Below, piece by piece: positions 1 through 8,132 of a DNA stretch of 64,000 bases. A program made the position numbers and the translations under genes. The notes beneath the pieces were generated by a model that saw only the letters and a program-made list of their open reading frames with translations, was not told where the DNA came from and made no database searches. Source of the stretch: Geobacter sp. (GTDB taxonomy: Bacteria > Desulfobacterota > Desulfuromonadia > Geobacterales > Pseudopelobacteraceae); NCBI GenBank assembly GCA_003574895.1, contig PJFB01000008.1, forward strand, positions 140,939 through 204,938, given 5' to 3'. The number at the start of each line of letters is the position of its first letter. Position 1 is the first letter of the stretch.

Positions 1-211
1 CTACACCCGAGAAAGCAGAGGGATTCTGACTACCAACGACCACAGCCTCAACATCCCGGCGCCTTACGGGGCTACCATTGAAGACACTCACACATCTTTC
101 TGCCATCTCCAAAAAAGACAGGTTCTCTTTATCCTTGCCATTGTAACGTCCAACCGGAGCCATCCAGGCAGAAGCTACGTACACGGGTCGGGGATGAAAT
201 TGGGGTTCCAC
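1..211 (-). CDS. Thiolase-family protein, N-terminal fragment (cut by window edge)
   Basis: The open frame runs leftward from a GTG at 211 off the window edge, giving about 70 residues. AGGAGG lies five bases upstream of the GTG (217-222, minus sense), which supports this start; the first internal ATG is at codon 17. The N-terminus (PVYVASAWMAPVG) and a second stretch (VEAVVVGSQNPSAFSG) fit the first two strands of a thiolase/acetyl-CoA acetyltransferase fold. Thiolases condense or cleave acyl-CoA thioesters. The catalytic Cys and His lie outside the window, so activity cannot be judged; a thiolase-like SCP-x or a HMG-CoA-synthase-like partner is possible. A terminator hairpin at 231-256 separates it from the dehydrogenase upstream. 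Confidence 0.55.
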   Translation of the reverse strand, partial: MEPQFHPRPVYVASAWMAPVGRYNGKDKENLSFLEMAERCVSVFNGSPVRRRDVEAVVVGSQNPSAFSGV

Positions 212-230
212 AGCATCCTCCTAGGAACAG

Positions 231-256
231 AAAAGGCGCCTAAACCGTCGGGCGCC
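231..256 (-). terminator. Rho-independent terminator after the hydroxyacid dehydrogenase
   Basis: On the minus strand GGCGCC, a ten-base loop region, GGCGCC and then TTTT follow the stop codon at 291. The hairpin is short but GC-rich. It lies between the dehydrogenase and the thiolase fragment, so the two are probably separately transcribed. Confidence 0.55.
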
Positions 257-290
257 CTCAACTGTAACATATTTTCAAAACTACTTCATT

Positions 291-1157
291 CTACTTGCGC
301 AACACTTTGATGACCGCTGAAAAATCTTCCTCACCCCAACCAGCCTTAACCCCTTCTTCATACACCTTGCTGGCAGCCTCTGCAGCAGGAAGCGTCAAAC
401 CGACCAGACGAGCAGCGTTCATAACCATGTGCAATTGTTCATGGACATACTTGAGCGCCAGACTGCGAGAAAAATCACCCCTGGCCATGGCACGTCCCTT
501 GAGATGGAACAGCGGTGAGGCAACTCCCCTTGTGTCAAGCACTTCCAAAATCTTGTCCGCATTGAAACCCATCTTTTCACCAAAAACCAACCCCTCAGCC
601 AAAACCTGTACCAATTCTGCCTGCACCAAATTTACAATGAACTTCATCTTGGTGGCATCCCCAACCTGGCCGACATGAATAATGTTCAGCCCAAAATAGG
701 AAAACGCCTCACGACACTTGCCAACCAAAGAGGGGTCACCCCCGGTTATGATTGTCAGAAGACCATTAGCAGCATGCTCCTTGCTGCCCCACACCGGTGC
801 GTCAAGATACATGACTCTTTTCTTGGCGGCATCTTCGGCAATCCTCATGGTTGTTTCAAGAGAATGAGAACCCATGTCCGCCAGAATGGCGCCGGTATCT
901 ATGCCCGCCAAAATGCCATCCTGGCTGAACATAAGGGGCAGTAGCTCATCCCCCTCGGGAACAATGGCAATCACCAGATCACGACCCTTGGCTGCCTCGG
1001 CAGCAGAGGGGGCTGCCTTTGCTCCCTGGGCAACCAATCCGGCAACGGCATCCTGATTTGTGTCAAAAACAGTCAGTTCATAACTTCCTTTAGTCAGGTT
1101 GGCAGCCATATGCCTGCCAACGGTGCCTAGTCCGATGAAACCAATTTTTTTCAGCAT
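291..1157 (-). CDS. NAD(P)-dependent 3-hydroxyisobutyrate dehydrogenase-family reductase
   Basis: This 288-residue protein belongs to the beta-hydroxyacid dehydrogenase family, which includes 3-hydroxyisobutyrate dehydrogenase, glyoxylate reductase and succinic semialdehyde reductase. The Rossmann motif GLGTVG is at residues 9-14, followed by the substrate-binding motif DAPVWGSKEHAANG near residue 117. The catalytic-Lys region GDATKMKFIVN is near residue 167 and precedes the all-alpha C-terminal domain. The length matches the family. The start is supported by AGGAGG (minus sense, 1165-1170) seven bases upstream. Geobacter homologues reduce glyoxylate and succinic semialdehyde with NADPH, so that role is the best inference. 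The exact substrate cannot be read from sequence. Confidence 0.88.
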   Translation of the reverse strand: MLKKIGFIGLGTVGRHMAANLTKGSYELTVFDTNQDAVAGLVAQGAKAAPSAAEAAKGRDLVIAIVPEGDELLPLMFSQDGILAGIDTGAILADMGSHSLETTMRIAEDAAKKRVMYLDAPVWGSKEHAANGLLTIITGGDPSLVGKCREAFSYFGLNIIHVGQVGDATKMKFIVNLVQAELVQVLAEGLVFGEKMGFNADKILEVLDTRGVASPLFHLKGRAMARGDFSRSLALKYVHEQLHMVMNAARLVGLTLPAAEAASKVYEEGVKAGWGEEDFSAVIKVLRK

Positions 1158-1196
1158 TAGTGTGCCTCCTGAAATAAAATCATGTTTTCAAAAATT

Positions 1197-1225
1197 GATA
1201 TATAATTTTACACACAAAATATCAA
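1197..1225 (-). promoter_or_regulatory. Candidate sigma-70 promoter for the dehydrogenase
   Basis: Read on the minus strand, TTGATA (1220-1225) and TATATC (1197-1202) are separated by 17 bases. They sit about 40 bases upstream of the start at 1157 in an AT-rich gap. Confidence 0.45.
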
Positions 1226-1304
1226 ACTGGCAACTGCCAAATTGTAATCCACTTTCTACTATAAAACAACATCCATAGAATTAGTGTAATGAAAATCCAT
1301 TTTA

Positions 1305-1961
1305 TCAACGCGACTTCGTGACACTAATTCTTGGGCAGAGTTCATGCAAGCAACACGCTGAACAACGTGGCGACACTGGAAAGCATTGGTTCTGACCAAA
1401 GGCGACCAGAATGTCATTGATCTCGATCCAGTATTCGGCAGGCAACTTGCCACGCAGGACCATCTCGGTTTCTTCCGGAGTCTTGGTCGCAACATAACCC
1501 AACCGGTTGCAAATGCGGTGAACATGGGTATCTACGCAGATGCCAGGCTTGCCAAACCCCAAAGTCATTACCAAATTGGCTGTTTTACGTCCAACCCCTT
1601 TAAATGTAAGAAGTTCATCGATTTCATCTGGTACATTCCCTGCATAATCGGCTACGATCCTTCGTGAAATTTCATGAATCTGCTCTGCCTTGTTCCTATA
1701 GAAACCAGCCGGATAAATTAGTCGAGCCAGCTCTTCAATCGGCAAGCGGAGAATGGCTTCCGGAGAATCGGCTATCTCGAAAAGCCTAGCCGACGCCTGG
1801 GAAGTCACCTGATCCTTGGTACGCAAAGAGATAATGCAGGATACAAGCACCTTAAAAGGAGAACGGCCTGTTTCAGATACTACCGTAACGGCAGGTTTGC
1901 GCCAGTTGAGATATTCTTCGCGCAAGATAGCAATTACTATGTGGATATTAACCGGGCTCAT
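1305..1961 (-). CDS. nth: Endonuclease III (DNA glycosylase/AP lyase)
   Basis: Endonuclease III removes oxidised pyrimidines from DNA and cleaves the abasic strand in base-excision repair. The 218-residue length is typical. The helix-hairpin-helix ([12 protein letters not shown]) carries the catalytic Lys, and the VDTHV motif supplies the catalytic Asp. The C-terminal cluster follows the canonical C-x6-C-x2-C-x5-C spacing ([17 protein letters not shown]) for a structural [4Fe-4S]. No clear Shine-Dalgarno precedes the ATG at 1961, but no alternative start fits better. It is divergent from the PHP gene, with 79 bases between the starts. Confidence 0.95.
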   Translation of the reverse strand: MSPVNIHIVIAILREEYLNWRKPAVTVVSETGRSPFKVLVSCIISLRTKDQVTSQASARLFEIADSPEAILRLPIEELARLIYPAGFYRNKAEQIHEISRRIVADYAGNVPDEIDELLTFKGVGRKTANLVMTLGFGKPGICVDTHVHRICNRLGYVATKTPEETEMVLRGKLPAEYWIEINDILVAFGQNQCFPVSPRCSACCLHELCPRISVTKSR

Positions 1962-2040
1962 GGGGAAGATAGTACATTAACGCATTAAGGCATGCAATAA
2001 CAGGTTTTACTTTTCAACAATGGGGAGATAGTATCATTGC

Positions 2041-2934
2041 ATGGGTACTGAAATGAAACAGTTTATCGATTTACATCTGCACTCCAACTGCTCCGATGGG
2101 GTCTTTTCACCAGCCGAACTGGTTGAAATGGCACATCGGGTGGGCTTGGTTGCCATTGCCATTGCCGACCACGATTCAGTGGCAGGCGTCACGGAGGCAA
2201 TAACAACCGGCATCACGGCTGGTATCGAAGTCATCCCGGCAATAGAGCTTTCCGTCCAATTTGCGTCATGGAATGACGTCCATCTGCTTGGATACGGTAT
2301 TGACCATACCGACTGCAACTTCCTAGAGAGACTGGTCGCTTTTCGTGAACGCCGAGAAAAGCGCAACGTAGAAATCCTGGATCTGGTAAACAAAAGGCTC
2401 AACGCCGAAAAAAAAGAGGCTATCCAACTAAAAGATGTACTGGCATCCGCCAGGGACTCCATTGGGCGCCCTCACATAGCCCGCGTTCTCCAGGCGAAAG
2501 GATATGTCAACTCAACAGAAGAAGCATTCCGGCGTTATCTTTCCCCATGCAATATTCCCAAATTTTACTGGCCGATTGATAGTGCCATCAACGAAATCAG
2601 GCAACTGGGAGGTGTTGCTGTCTTGGCCCACCCCGTCACCATCACCGATGATCGCCGGGAATTGCATGGGGTGATCGCACAAATGCAGAATATGGGGTTG
2701 GATGGCATAGAGGTATTCAACAACATTTCGCAGCCGGATGAAATGGAATACCTGCGGCGGTTCGCAGAAGAGCGGAATTTGTTGATTACAGGTGGTTCTG
2801 ATTTTCACTGCAGTGAGGACAGCCTTGAAATGGGAAAGGGGCGAGGCGGTGTCCGTTTTGAGAACAACCTCCTACCCCCTCTTAAAAAACTTATTACCGA
2901 ACGGCAGGAAAATGCACGGGTCGCACTTCTCTAA
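2041..2934 (+). CDS. PHP-domain phosphoesterase (RNase AM / nucleoside 3',5'-bisphosphate phosphatase-like)
   Basis: The polymerase-and-histidinol-phosphatase metal site is intact: HLHSNCSDG at residues 12-20, ADHDS near 41, a later Glu/His region (VIPAIELS), HPVT in the middle, and GGSDFH near the C-terminus. The 297-residue length and motif order match the YciV/TrpH-type enzymes. These hydrolyse 3',5'-bisphosphonucleotides or trim RNA 5' ends. The second in-frame ATG at 2053 (codon 5) is an alternative start, since GGGGAG lies rather far (about 13 bases) from the first. It overlaps the convergent kinase-like gene by four bases. Confidence 0.85.
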   Translation: MGTEMKQFIDLHLHSNCSDGVFSPAELVEMAHRVGLVAIAIADHDSVAGVTEAITTGITAGIEVIPAIELSVQFASWNDVHLLGYGIDHTDCNFLERLVAFRERREKRNVEILDLVNKRLNAEKKEAIQLKDVLASARDSIGRPHIARVLQAKGYVNSTEEAFRRYLSPCNIPKFYWPIDSAINEIRQLGGVAVLAHPVTITDDRRELHGVIAQMQNMGLDGIEVFNNISQPDEMEYLRRFAEERNLLITGGSDFHCSEDSLEMGKGRGGVRFENNLLPPLKKLITERQENARVALL

Positions 2935-3758
2935 CTCTTGTCTTTGTATGCCTTGTAGTTAACAACCTGAATATCTTCCTCTATTTTTTTAACCCCTTTA
3001 ACAGATTCGACAATCCTGATCGCATATTTCTTTTCGTCTTCCGAGGCGAGATAACCGCTAAGATGTATCCTGCCTTTGTCCACAACGATCTTGAAAGGTC
3101 GGTAATCCAAATCGGCAGAATTCAATAGCGCTGTTTCGATCTTCTTTACAAGTATAGCATTATCGATGACTTCCGTAACACCCTTTTCCGCCTCTTTTAG
3201 AGCCGGGTCTTTAGCTGCGGCCACTATACTTTCAACAATTGAGACAGGCGTCAGGCGGGACGTATTAAAGGTCATGTCGTAACCAAGCGGATCATCCCAA
3301 TTTCGATCAAAGTAAAAATGAATAAAGCCTCCACGTTGATGGTCGCTGCGGCGGATCATTGTGCGAGCAAGATCCGGATCGATCCACTCCCGTTCGGCAA
3401 AGCGCTCGACCCGCTCTTCAAAGTCAGCGATAAAACGAAGCCTCAGTACGTTGCCACACCCCACCATCAGATCCTGCCCACCACGACCATAAAGGATCAC
3501 ATTCCCTTTACGGGCAAAGTCCAGCAGGATAATCTCGATAGTATTGAGTGCAGCGGCACGCTTGCGATCTTCGGCCGTGATATATGAAGGCGGTTTTTCG
3601 TCAACCATTTGAAACATTTCGGATGAAAGTCCATATTTGGATGCATTTGCACTGATACGGGCGCCATCAACCAGAGTGTATTTGAGTTTCTGAGAAACTT
3701 CGTCCGCTATCTGGTACGCCCCAGTGCCCATCTCCCGCGATATCGTGATAATTGCCAT
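2931..3758 (-). CDS. Cytidylate kinase-like protein fused to a C-terminal BON domain
   Basis: Residues 1 to about 195 resemble the cytidylate kinase-like family: the start IITISREMGTGAYQIADEV is a P-loop variant, followed by ILYGRGGQ and an Arg-rich lid segment. Residues about 205-270 form a BON domain (VKKIETALLNS, RIHLSGYLASEDEK, VKGVKKIEEDIQV), a module usually found in periplasmic or membrane-associated proteins such as OsmY. No signal peptide or membrane segment is present, so the protein looks cytoplasmic. AGG-rich sequence (GGGGAGG) precedes the ATG at 3758. The kinase substrate is unknown. The P-loop reads GTGAYQ rather than GxGKS/T, so catalytic activity is uncertain. Confidence 0.75.
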   Translation of the reverse strand: MAIITISREMGTGAYQIADEVSQKLKYTLVDGARISANASKYGLSSEMFQMVDEKPPSYITAEDRKRAAALNTIEIILLDFARKGNVILYGRGGQDLMVGCGNVLRLRFIADFEERVERFAEREWIDPDLARTMIRRSDHQRGGFIHFYFDRNWDDPLGYDMTFNTSRLTPVSIVESIVAAAKDPALKEAEKGVTEVIDNAILVKKIETALLNSADLDYRPFKIVVDKGRIHLSGYLASEDEKKYAIRIVESVKGVKKIEEDIQVVNYKAYKDKS

Positions 3759-3865
3759 CTAAACCTCCCCTTCAGTGCCTGACACTTCCAGCGCTATATA
3801 ACATGTTGTGGTTGTCTAAACAAGAAGGTAATGCTACCCTCCGACGTATTCGTGCCATTTAGGAG

Positions 3866-4474
3866 TTGACCCTGCAAGACTCTATCGTGTTTGTTATCCG
3901 TTTCATTATCTTTGCTGCATTTCATTCCCTGTTCTCTGCTCAGCAGCTCAAAAACTTGATCTGCGGGATTTTTCCTAAGGGATCGCAGTATTACCGAGTT
4001 ACATACAACCTGGTGTCGTTAGGCATGTTCGGTTGGGTAATGGCATCCTACCGTAATTCACCTGTCCTCTATTATGCACCTGGTGTTTGGAGCCTGGTCA
4101 TGTATCTGCTGCAACTGATAATAGCGGTTGCTCTGCTTGCATGTCTTCGCCAGACCGGAATAGCCGATTTTACCGGGATCAGGCAAATACGTTCAAATGA
4201 GACGGCAGAACCTTGTCTGGTTGCCACTGGCTTCTATGCTGTTGTGCGCCATCCGCTTTACCTGCTTTCTACTCTGTTCCTAGTCCTGAACCCCGTCATG
4301 ACGGCCCAGTGGCTATTACTGACCGTTCTCTCGACAATTTACTTCATCTGCGGGGCGCTTATAGAGGAGCGCAGACTGTTCAAGCAATTCGGTGATGAGT
4401 ATCGGCGTTACCAACAAAACACACCGTTTATTATTCCTTCATTAGTCAAATTCAGGCAGCCGCCATCCGTCTGA
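3866..4474 (+). CDS. Isoprenylcysteine carboxyl methyltransferase / NnrU-like membrane protein
   Basis: This 202-residue integral membrane protein has about five hydrophobic segments. Its C-terminal block (VRHPLYL, then ALIEERRLFKQFGDEYRRY) is the signature of the ICMT/phospholipid-methyltransferase superfamily, which transfers methyl groups from SAM at the membrane. The start is unclear because no ATG exists. AGGAG (3861-3865) directly abuts TTG 3866 but is ideally spaced from CTG 3872, and GTG 3887 is a third option. It converges on the MgtC-like gene with a 23-base overlap. The substrate is unknown. Confidence 0.7.
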   Translation: MTLQDSIVFVIRFIIFAAFHSLFSAQQLKNLICGIFPKGSQYYRVTYNLVSLGMFGWVMASYRNSPVLYYAPGVWSLVMYLLQLIIAVALLACLRQTGIADFTGIRQIRSNETAEPCLVATGFYAVVRHPLYLLSTLFLVLNPVMTAQWLLLTVLSTIYFICGALIEERRLFKQFGDEYRRYQQNTPFIIPSLVKFRQPPSV

Positions 4475-5147
4475 AGCTAACCCTCCTTATTCCGTCTATG
4501 GATGAAATCCGATCGATGGCTTCATAAGATATGTGCCTGCCATGCATCTTGACCTGTAATTCAAAAACCATGCTACCATCTGACTTTCTTTCCATTCCGG
4601 AAGGTGACATCTGCAGCCCGCAAGCAGCAATGGCCAGAGCAATGCGCTCCAACTGCCCTTCCGTATCGTCGCTATCCACCGTCAACATGGCATAACTGTC
4701 GCGATCCAACATCCCCTCGATCCTTTTCAAGGCGATCAGGCTAATCAGGGCAATTGAGGTTACCAATATCGACAGTACGAACAAACCAGCTCCGCAAGCA
4801 ACGCCGATCGAGGCTGCAATCCAAAGACAGGCAGCCGTGGTCAAGCCCCGAACCGAAGCCTTTTCACGGATTATGGCACCGGCCCCCAGAAAACCTATAC
4901 CAACCACCACTTGAGCCGCTATCCGCCCAGGGTCTACTCCCACCGCAACCAATCCGCTGAAATCGCCAAAGACCCGATAAAAATTGATGGATACAACCAC
5001 AAAAAGAGCCGAACCGAGTGAGACAAGCAGGTGGGTCCGGAATCCCGCTGTGCGACCGTGGATTTCACGTTCCAGACCAATCAGCGCTCCAAGGAGCGAA
5101 GCCAGCAATAGCCTGCCAGCCATTATCAGTTCAAAATTTTGCGGCAT
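4452..5147 (-). CDS. MgtC/SapB-family inner membrane protein
   Basis: This 231-residue protein shows the MgtC signature. It has an N-terminal helix with LASLLGALIGLERE, GRTAGFRTHLLVSLGSA, then GIGFLGAGAIIRE and VRGLTTAACLWIAASIG, giving about five membrane helices. A soluble ACT-like C-terminal domain of about 85 residues follows. MgtC proteins have been linked to survival at low magnesium and to ATP-synthase regulation in pathogens; the role in free-living bacteria is unclear. It is last in the minus-strand run starting at nadC, and its start lies 11 bases past the end of the GTPase gene. Confidence 0.88.
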   Translation of the reverse strand: MPQNFELIMAGRLLLASLLGALIGLEREIHGRTAGFRTHLLVSLGSALFVVVSINFYRVFGDFSGLVAVGVDPGRIAAQVVVGIGFLGAGAIIREKASVRGLTTAACLWIAASIGVACGAGLFVLSILVTSIALISLIALKRIEGMLDRDSYAMLTVDSDDTEGQLERIALAIAACGLQMSPSGMERKSDGSMVFELQVKMHGRHISYEAIDRISSIDGIRRVSFRRMAAA

Positions 5148-5158
5148 CTTGGCCTCAC

Positions 5159-6037
5159 CTAGGAAGGGGTGACAGTCACAGTCAGAACCAGTCGCCGCAC
5201 CTCTCCTGACTGGCTGATTTCGATCGGGATCCGAACATCAGAACCCTCCACACAGACACCTTCTGGAGCCACATTGACGCATAACCCTTCGATACCGGCC
5301 TGATTTGTGAATACGGTGGCTTCATCGCACAAGGGCTTGGCAGTCAGTTCGTTCACTCTCAATGTTTCATTATTGGCAGCGATCGAAGGCTGACCACAGA
5401 CATCGATCCCGCTACTTGCTTCAGATGCCATCGTTTCACCGGACTGCAACTCGCCGCTTTCTCTGATCCGTCCCAAAACCATACTGGACAGGGAGGTAAG
5501 CACCTCCAGTACGCCATCCCCACTGGTAGCTGTTGTCTGGAATGACTTAAAATCCGCGAGACCTAATTCCGACGACACTACCGAAGCGGCAGGATATCCT
5601 GCCGTATCAATCTTGTTGATCTGGAGAACAATCGGGATATCATGCAGCCCCACGCCGTAGGCATTCAGAAACTCACGCATCTGAAACAAACCTTGCTGGG
5701 TAGCAGTCATCTCGCCAGACGCGGGGGCAGCTACAAAAACCAGGCCATCGGCTCCCTTGAGTGTCATTTTCCAAGCAGCCGGGTTAGCGACCTTGCCATG
5801 GAGCGTATAGATATGAAACCTTAGGCGGTAGCCGTCAATTACCGCCTGTTCGAACGGGCAGAAATCAAAAAACACCAACTCGGACCCGGCAGTAGACTGA
5901 ATTTTAAATTCGCCACGCAGCGCAGGCTTGATCCTGCTATGCACATAACGCAAAGAGGTTCCTTTTCCAACACCATCCAGGCCGTAATAGACAATTTTAG
6001 CGTTAATCTCCCGCTTGGCGCGATTTATGATTGCCAT
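5159..6037 (-). CDS. MglA-like small Ras-family GTPase with C-terminal extension
   Basis: Residues 1 to about 190 form a Ras-like GTPase of the MglA type: IVYYGLDGVGKGTSLRYVH (P-loop GxxxxGKGT), a switch region with TAGSELVFFDFCP, and QINKID for guanine recognition. MglA proteins control polarity and motility by cycling GTP. The P-loop reads GKGT, as in other MglA-like proteins. A low-complexity linker is followed by about 60 residues (NVAPEGVCVEG, ending RRLVLTVTVTP) of beta-rich sequence not recognised, perhaps for partner binding. GGGAG precedes the ATG. It lies directly downstream of the 314-residue hypothetical protein (nine-base gap), so the two probably act together. Confidence 0.82.
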   Translation of the reverse strand: MAIINRAKREINAKIVYYGLDGVGKGTSLRYVHSRIKPALRGEFKIQSTAGSELVFFDFCPFEQAVIDGYRLRFHIYTLHGKVANPAAWKMTLKGADGLVFVAAPASGEMTATQQGLFQMREFLNAYGVGLHDIPIVLQINKIDTAGYPAASVVSSELGLADFKSFQTTATSGDGVLEVLTSLSSMVLGRIRESGELQSGETMASEASSGIDVCGQPSIAANNETLRVNELTAKPLCDEATVFTNQAGIEGLCVNVAPEGVCVEGSDVRIPIEISQSGEVRRLVLTVTVTPS

Positions 6038-6046
6038 CCCTGCTCC

Positions 6047-6991
6047 CTATCGTTTCTTGTTAAGCAACATCCTCTTGGCCTGCGTGGAAATCACCGAAGA
6101 TATATTTTTGCTCTTTGCATAACCGGCAACATCTTTCTCTCCCAACGTAGCGAGATACCTCAACGCATTCGGTATCGGTGTTCTCGGGTTCTCAACAAGC
6201 GCTTTGCGGATCAGATAGTTTTTAATCCACTCCTTATTGGCACAGATGAGGCGCATGATCTCGTCGTTTTGCACCCCGGCCTTAATCAGAGACAGTATCT
6301 CGGCCTCCGTAATACGCGGATTCTTGATGACGCTGGCAGAAACCAGCTTATTGGAATCCTTTATGAGAATAGATCGCCACTCCTTGTCACCTGAAAGCGC
6401 CATTTTAATCTTCTCCGCAATCCCCATCATCTGAGCAATTTTAAACTTACTCAGAAATTCTTCTCCCTCTTCTTCCATTTCGGCAGGCGTTTCATCACAT
6501 GATCCATCCCCAGCCAACACCTCCTCGCCTTGGTCGGGATTTGCCTCGTCCATTGCCACGCATTCATCCAGAGCTTCGGGAGAGCCATCATCCTTGACTT
6601 CGAGTCCCAAAGGAGGCTCGTTCAGCTTGACAATCTTCTGCAAGAACATCCTGGCCTGGGTAGACAATGCGCCATTCTCCAGTAGCGCGGTAACAACCAT
6701 AGAGTTGGCGCTGTGAAGACGCGCGATTACATCCAGGACAGCCGGGTGTGGGTCTTGTTGCATAATATAATCAGCCAGGGGGTCCTCCGGCAACACACTG
6801 AATGCAACGGTAGCAGCTTCTCTCACCACTTCGACGCGATCCCTCATCAGGCAAAAAAGAAGCAGCACCCGGTCACAAGTTGCCATACCGGCTGCTGCTT
6901 CAAGCCCTTTCAGTTTTTCGTCGATGCCGACATCCGCCTGGACGAATGCCGCTACTTTTGGAGATATTTTCAGCCTTATCTTTTCGGCCAT
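6047..6991 (-). CDS. Conserved hypothetical protein with alpha-helical repeats
   Basis: The protein has 314 residues, no signal peptide and no membrane segments. The N-terminal half (RDRVEVVREAATVAFS, DPLADYIMQQDPHPAVLD) reads like HEAT/ARM-type helical repeats. An acidic linker (about 140-180) follows. The C-terminal half (IKMALSGDKEWRSILIKDSN, NPRITEAEILSLI, NPRTPIPNALRYLATL) contains repeated variants of a helical unit with an N-P-R/K-hydrophobic pattern. I recall similar blocks from Geobacter and myxobacterial proteins but assign no function. It sits between the SPOR protein and the MglA-like GTPase, so a role as GTPase partner or scaffold is possible but unproven. Confidence 0.6.
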   Translation of the reverse strand: MAEKIRLKISPKVAAFVQADVGIDEKLKGLEAAAGMATCDRVLLLFCLMRDRVEVVREAATVAFSVLPEDPLADYIMQQDPHPAVLDVIARLHSANSMVVTALLENGALSTQARMFLQKIVKLNEPPLGLEVKDDGSPEALDECVAMDEANPDQGEEVLAGDGSCDETPAEMEEEGEEFLSKFKIAQMMGIAEKIKMALSGDKEWRSILIKDSNKLVSASVIKNPRITEAEILSLIKAGVQNDEIMRLICANKEWIKNYLIRKALVENPRTPIPNALRYLATLGEKDVAGYAKSKNISSVISTQAKRMLLNKKR

Positions 6992-7000
6992 GGTTTTCCG

Positions 7001-8071
7001 TTATCGCGTAAGGTGAGCTTTGAGTCCGGCGTTTCGCAGTTTTTTCAGAGCTGCTTCGGCGGATTTTTTATCGTTGTAGGTACCAGCCGTGAGAACTTTG
7101 GCCGGTATTGCAACTTCTGCCCGCTTCAGGGCCAACGAAAACCCGGCGGCTGCCAACCGTGCCTTCTCTGAAACTGCCCGATCATTCAATAGATATGAAC
7201 CTGCATAGACCGCATGCTTTCCATCTTGATCGATGATAAAGGCATCTGAGGTAAAATGTTTAAGCTTCTCAAGTTCGGCCTGCGCAGCACTCCGATCGGC
7301 ATATTCCGCCAGGAATAGCCGATTCATGGCCGTCTTCTTGCGACCGTCCGGCTGCACAGACGCTTCCAGTCCCGCCTTTCTGATGCGAGCCAGATCTGCA
7401 GACATGCTATCCTCCAGCAGGTAGGGGCCAGTCGTCACGGTCCAGGGACCTCTGACAGCTTGCTCCGGCTTTGCAATGGTCTTCTTCCCAGCCTTGACTA
7501 CCTGGGGCTTTGTCTTTGCCCCTTCAACAGCCTTCTCTTTTCCAGTTGCCGCTTTCACAGCAACAAGTTTTTTCTCCGCCGGTGCCTGCTTCTTTTCCAC
7601 GGCTTTTGCGGCCTGCTGCTTCTGTTCAAACTTCTCAGCGGGCTTGGGTAGCGGTTTTTTATCTGTCTGTTTGGCGACATCAGCCTTCTTCACCTCTTGC
7701 TTTGCCTTGGGCGCTTCCTTTGCAACCGTGGCAGTTGGAGGAGCTGCGGCCTTGGCTGGTTTGGGAGGTTCTGGCTTGACTTCAGTCGGTGTTACTGTCT
7801 TGCTTTTCACTTCAGGAGCAGCAACCCCAGCCCCTTCCTTGCCCGCTTCGGCAACGCGGTTCGGTATCGGCTTCTTAATCACTTGCGGGGCTGGCGCTTC
7901 GGCTGGCTTGTTTACCGGCTGCGGCTTTATCAGTCCGGTAAAAAAATAGACATAGGCAAACACACCTACCAGCACCAGCAACACCAGCAGTTGGCCATTT
8001 TGGCGCCCCTTACCGGTAGCAGGCGCCTGATCCTGACTATTTTCATTCTCATTACTAAATTTGAAATCCAT
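7001..8071 (-). CDS. SPOR-domain protein with one membrane anchor
   Basis: The 356-residue protein begins with a short cytoplasmic segment and one transmembrane helix (about residues 28-48, LLVLLVLVGVFAYVYFF). A long Pro/Ala/Lys-rich periplasmic linker spans about 50-205. Two SPOR-like units follow (near 210-285, GPWTVTTGPYLLEDSMSADL; and 285-356, YAGSYLLNDRAVSEKARL ending LKKLRNAGLKAHL). SPOR domains bind denuded peptidoglycan glycans at division septa. GGGAGG lies nine bases before the ATG at 8071. The linker composition produces long but spurious open frames on the opposite strand. It follows the EF-G paralogue by 61 bases. Confidence 0.8.
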   Translation of the reverse strand: MDFKFSNENENSQDQAPATGKGRQNGQLLVLLVLVGVFAYVYFFTGLIKPQPVNKPAEAPAPQVIKKPIPNRVAEAGKEGAGVAAPEVKSKTVTPTEVKPEPPKPAKAAAPPTATVAKEAPKAKQEVKKADVAKQTDKKPLPKPAEKFEQKQQAAKAVEKKQAPAEKKLVAVKAATGKEKAVEGAKTKPQVVKAGKKTIAKPEQAVRGPWTVTTGPYLLEDSMSADLARIRKAGLEASVQPDGRKKTAMNRLFLAEYADRSAAQAELEKLKHFTSDAFIIDQDGKHAVYAGSYLLNDRAVSEKARLAAAGFSLALKRAEVAIPAKVLTAGTYNDKKSAEAALKKLRNAGLKAHLTR

Positions 8072-8132
8072 TAAAAAAACCTCCCTGACCTTATACCCGG
8101 TAAGACATCAATCTTCACACAGTGTCGTTGTT

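Noticed and set aside
7476..7949. Long Ala/Phe/Ser-rich frame opposite the SPOR gene
   Set aside because: It is the complement of the Lys/Ala/Pro-rich linker codons and has no ribosome site.
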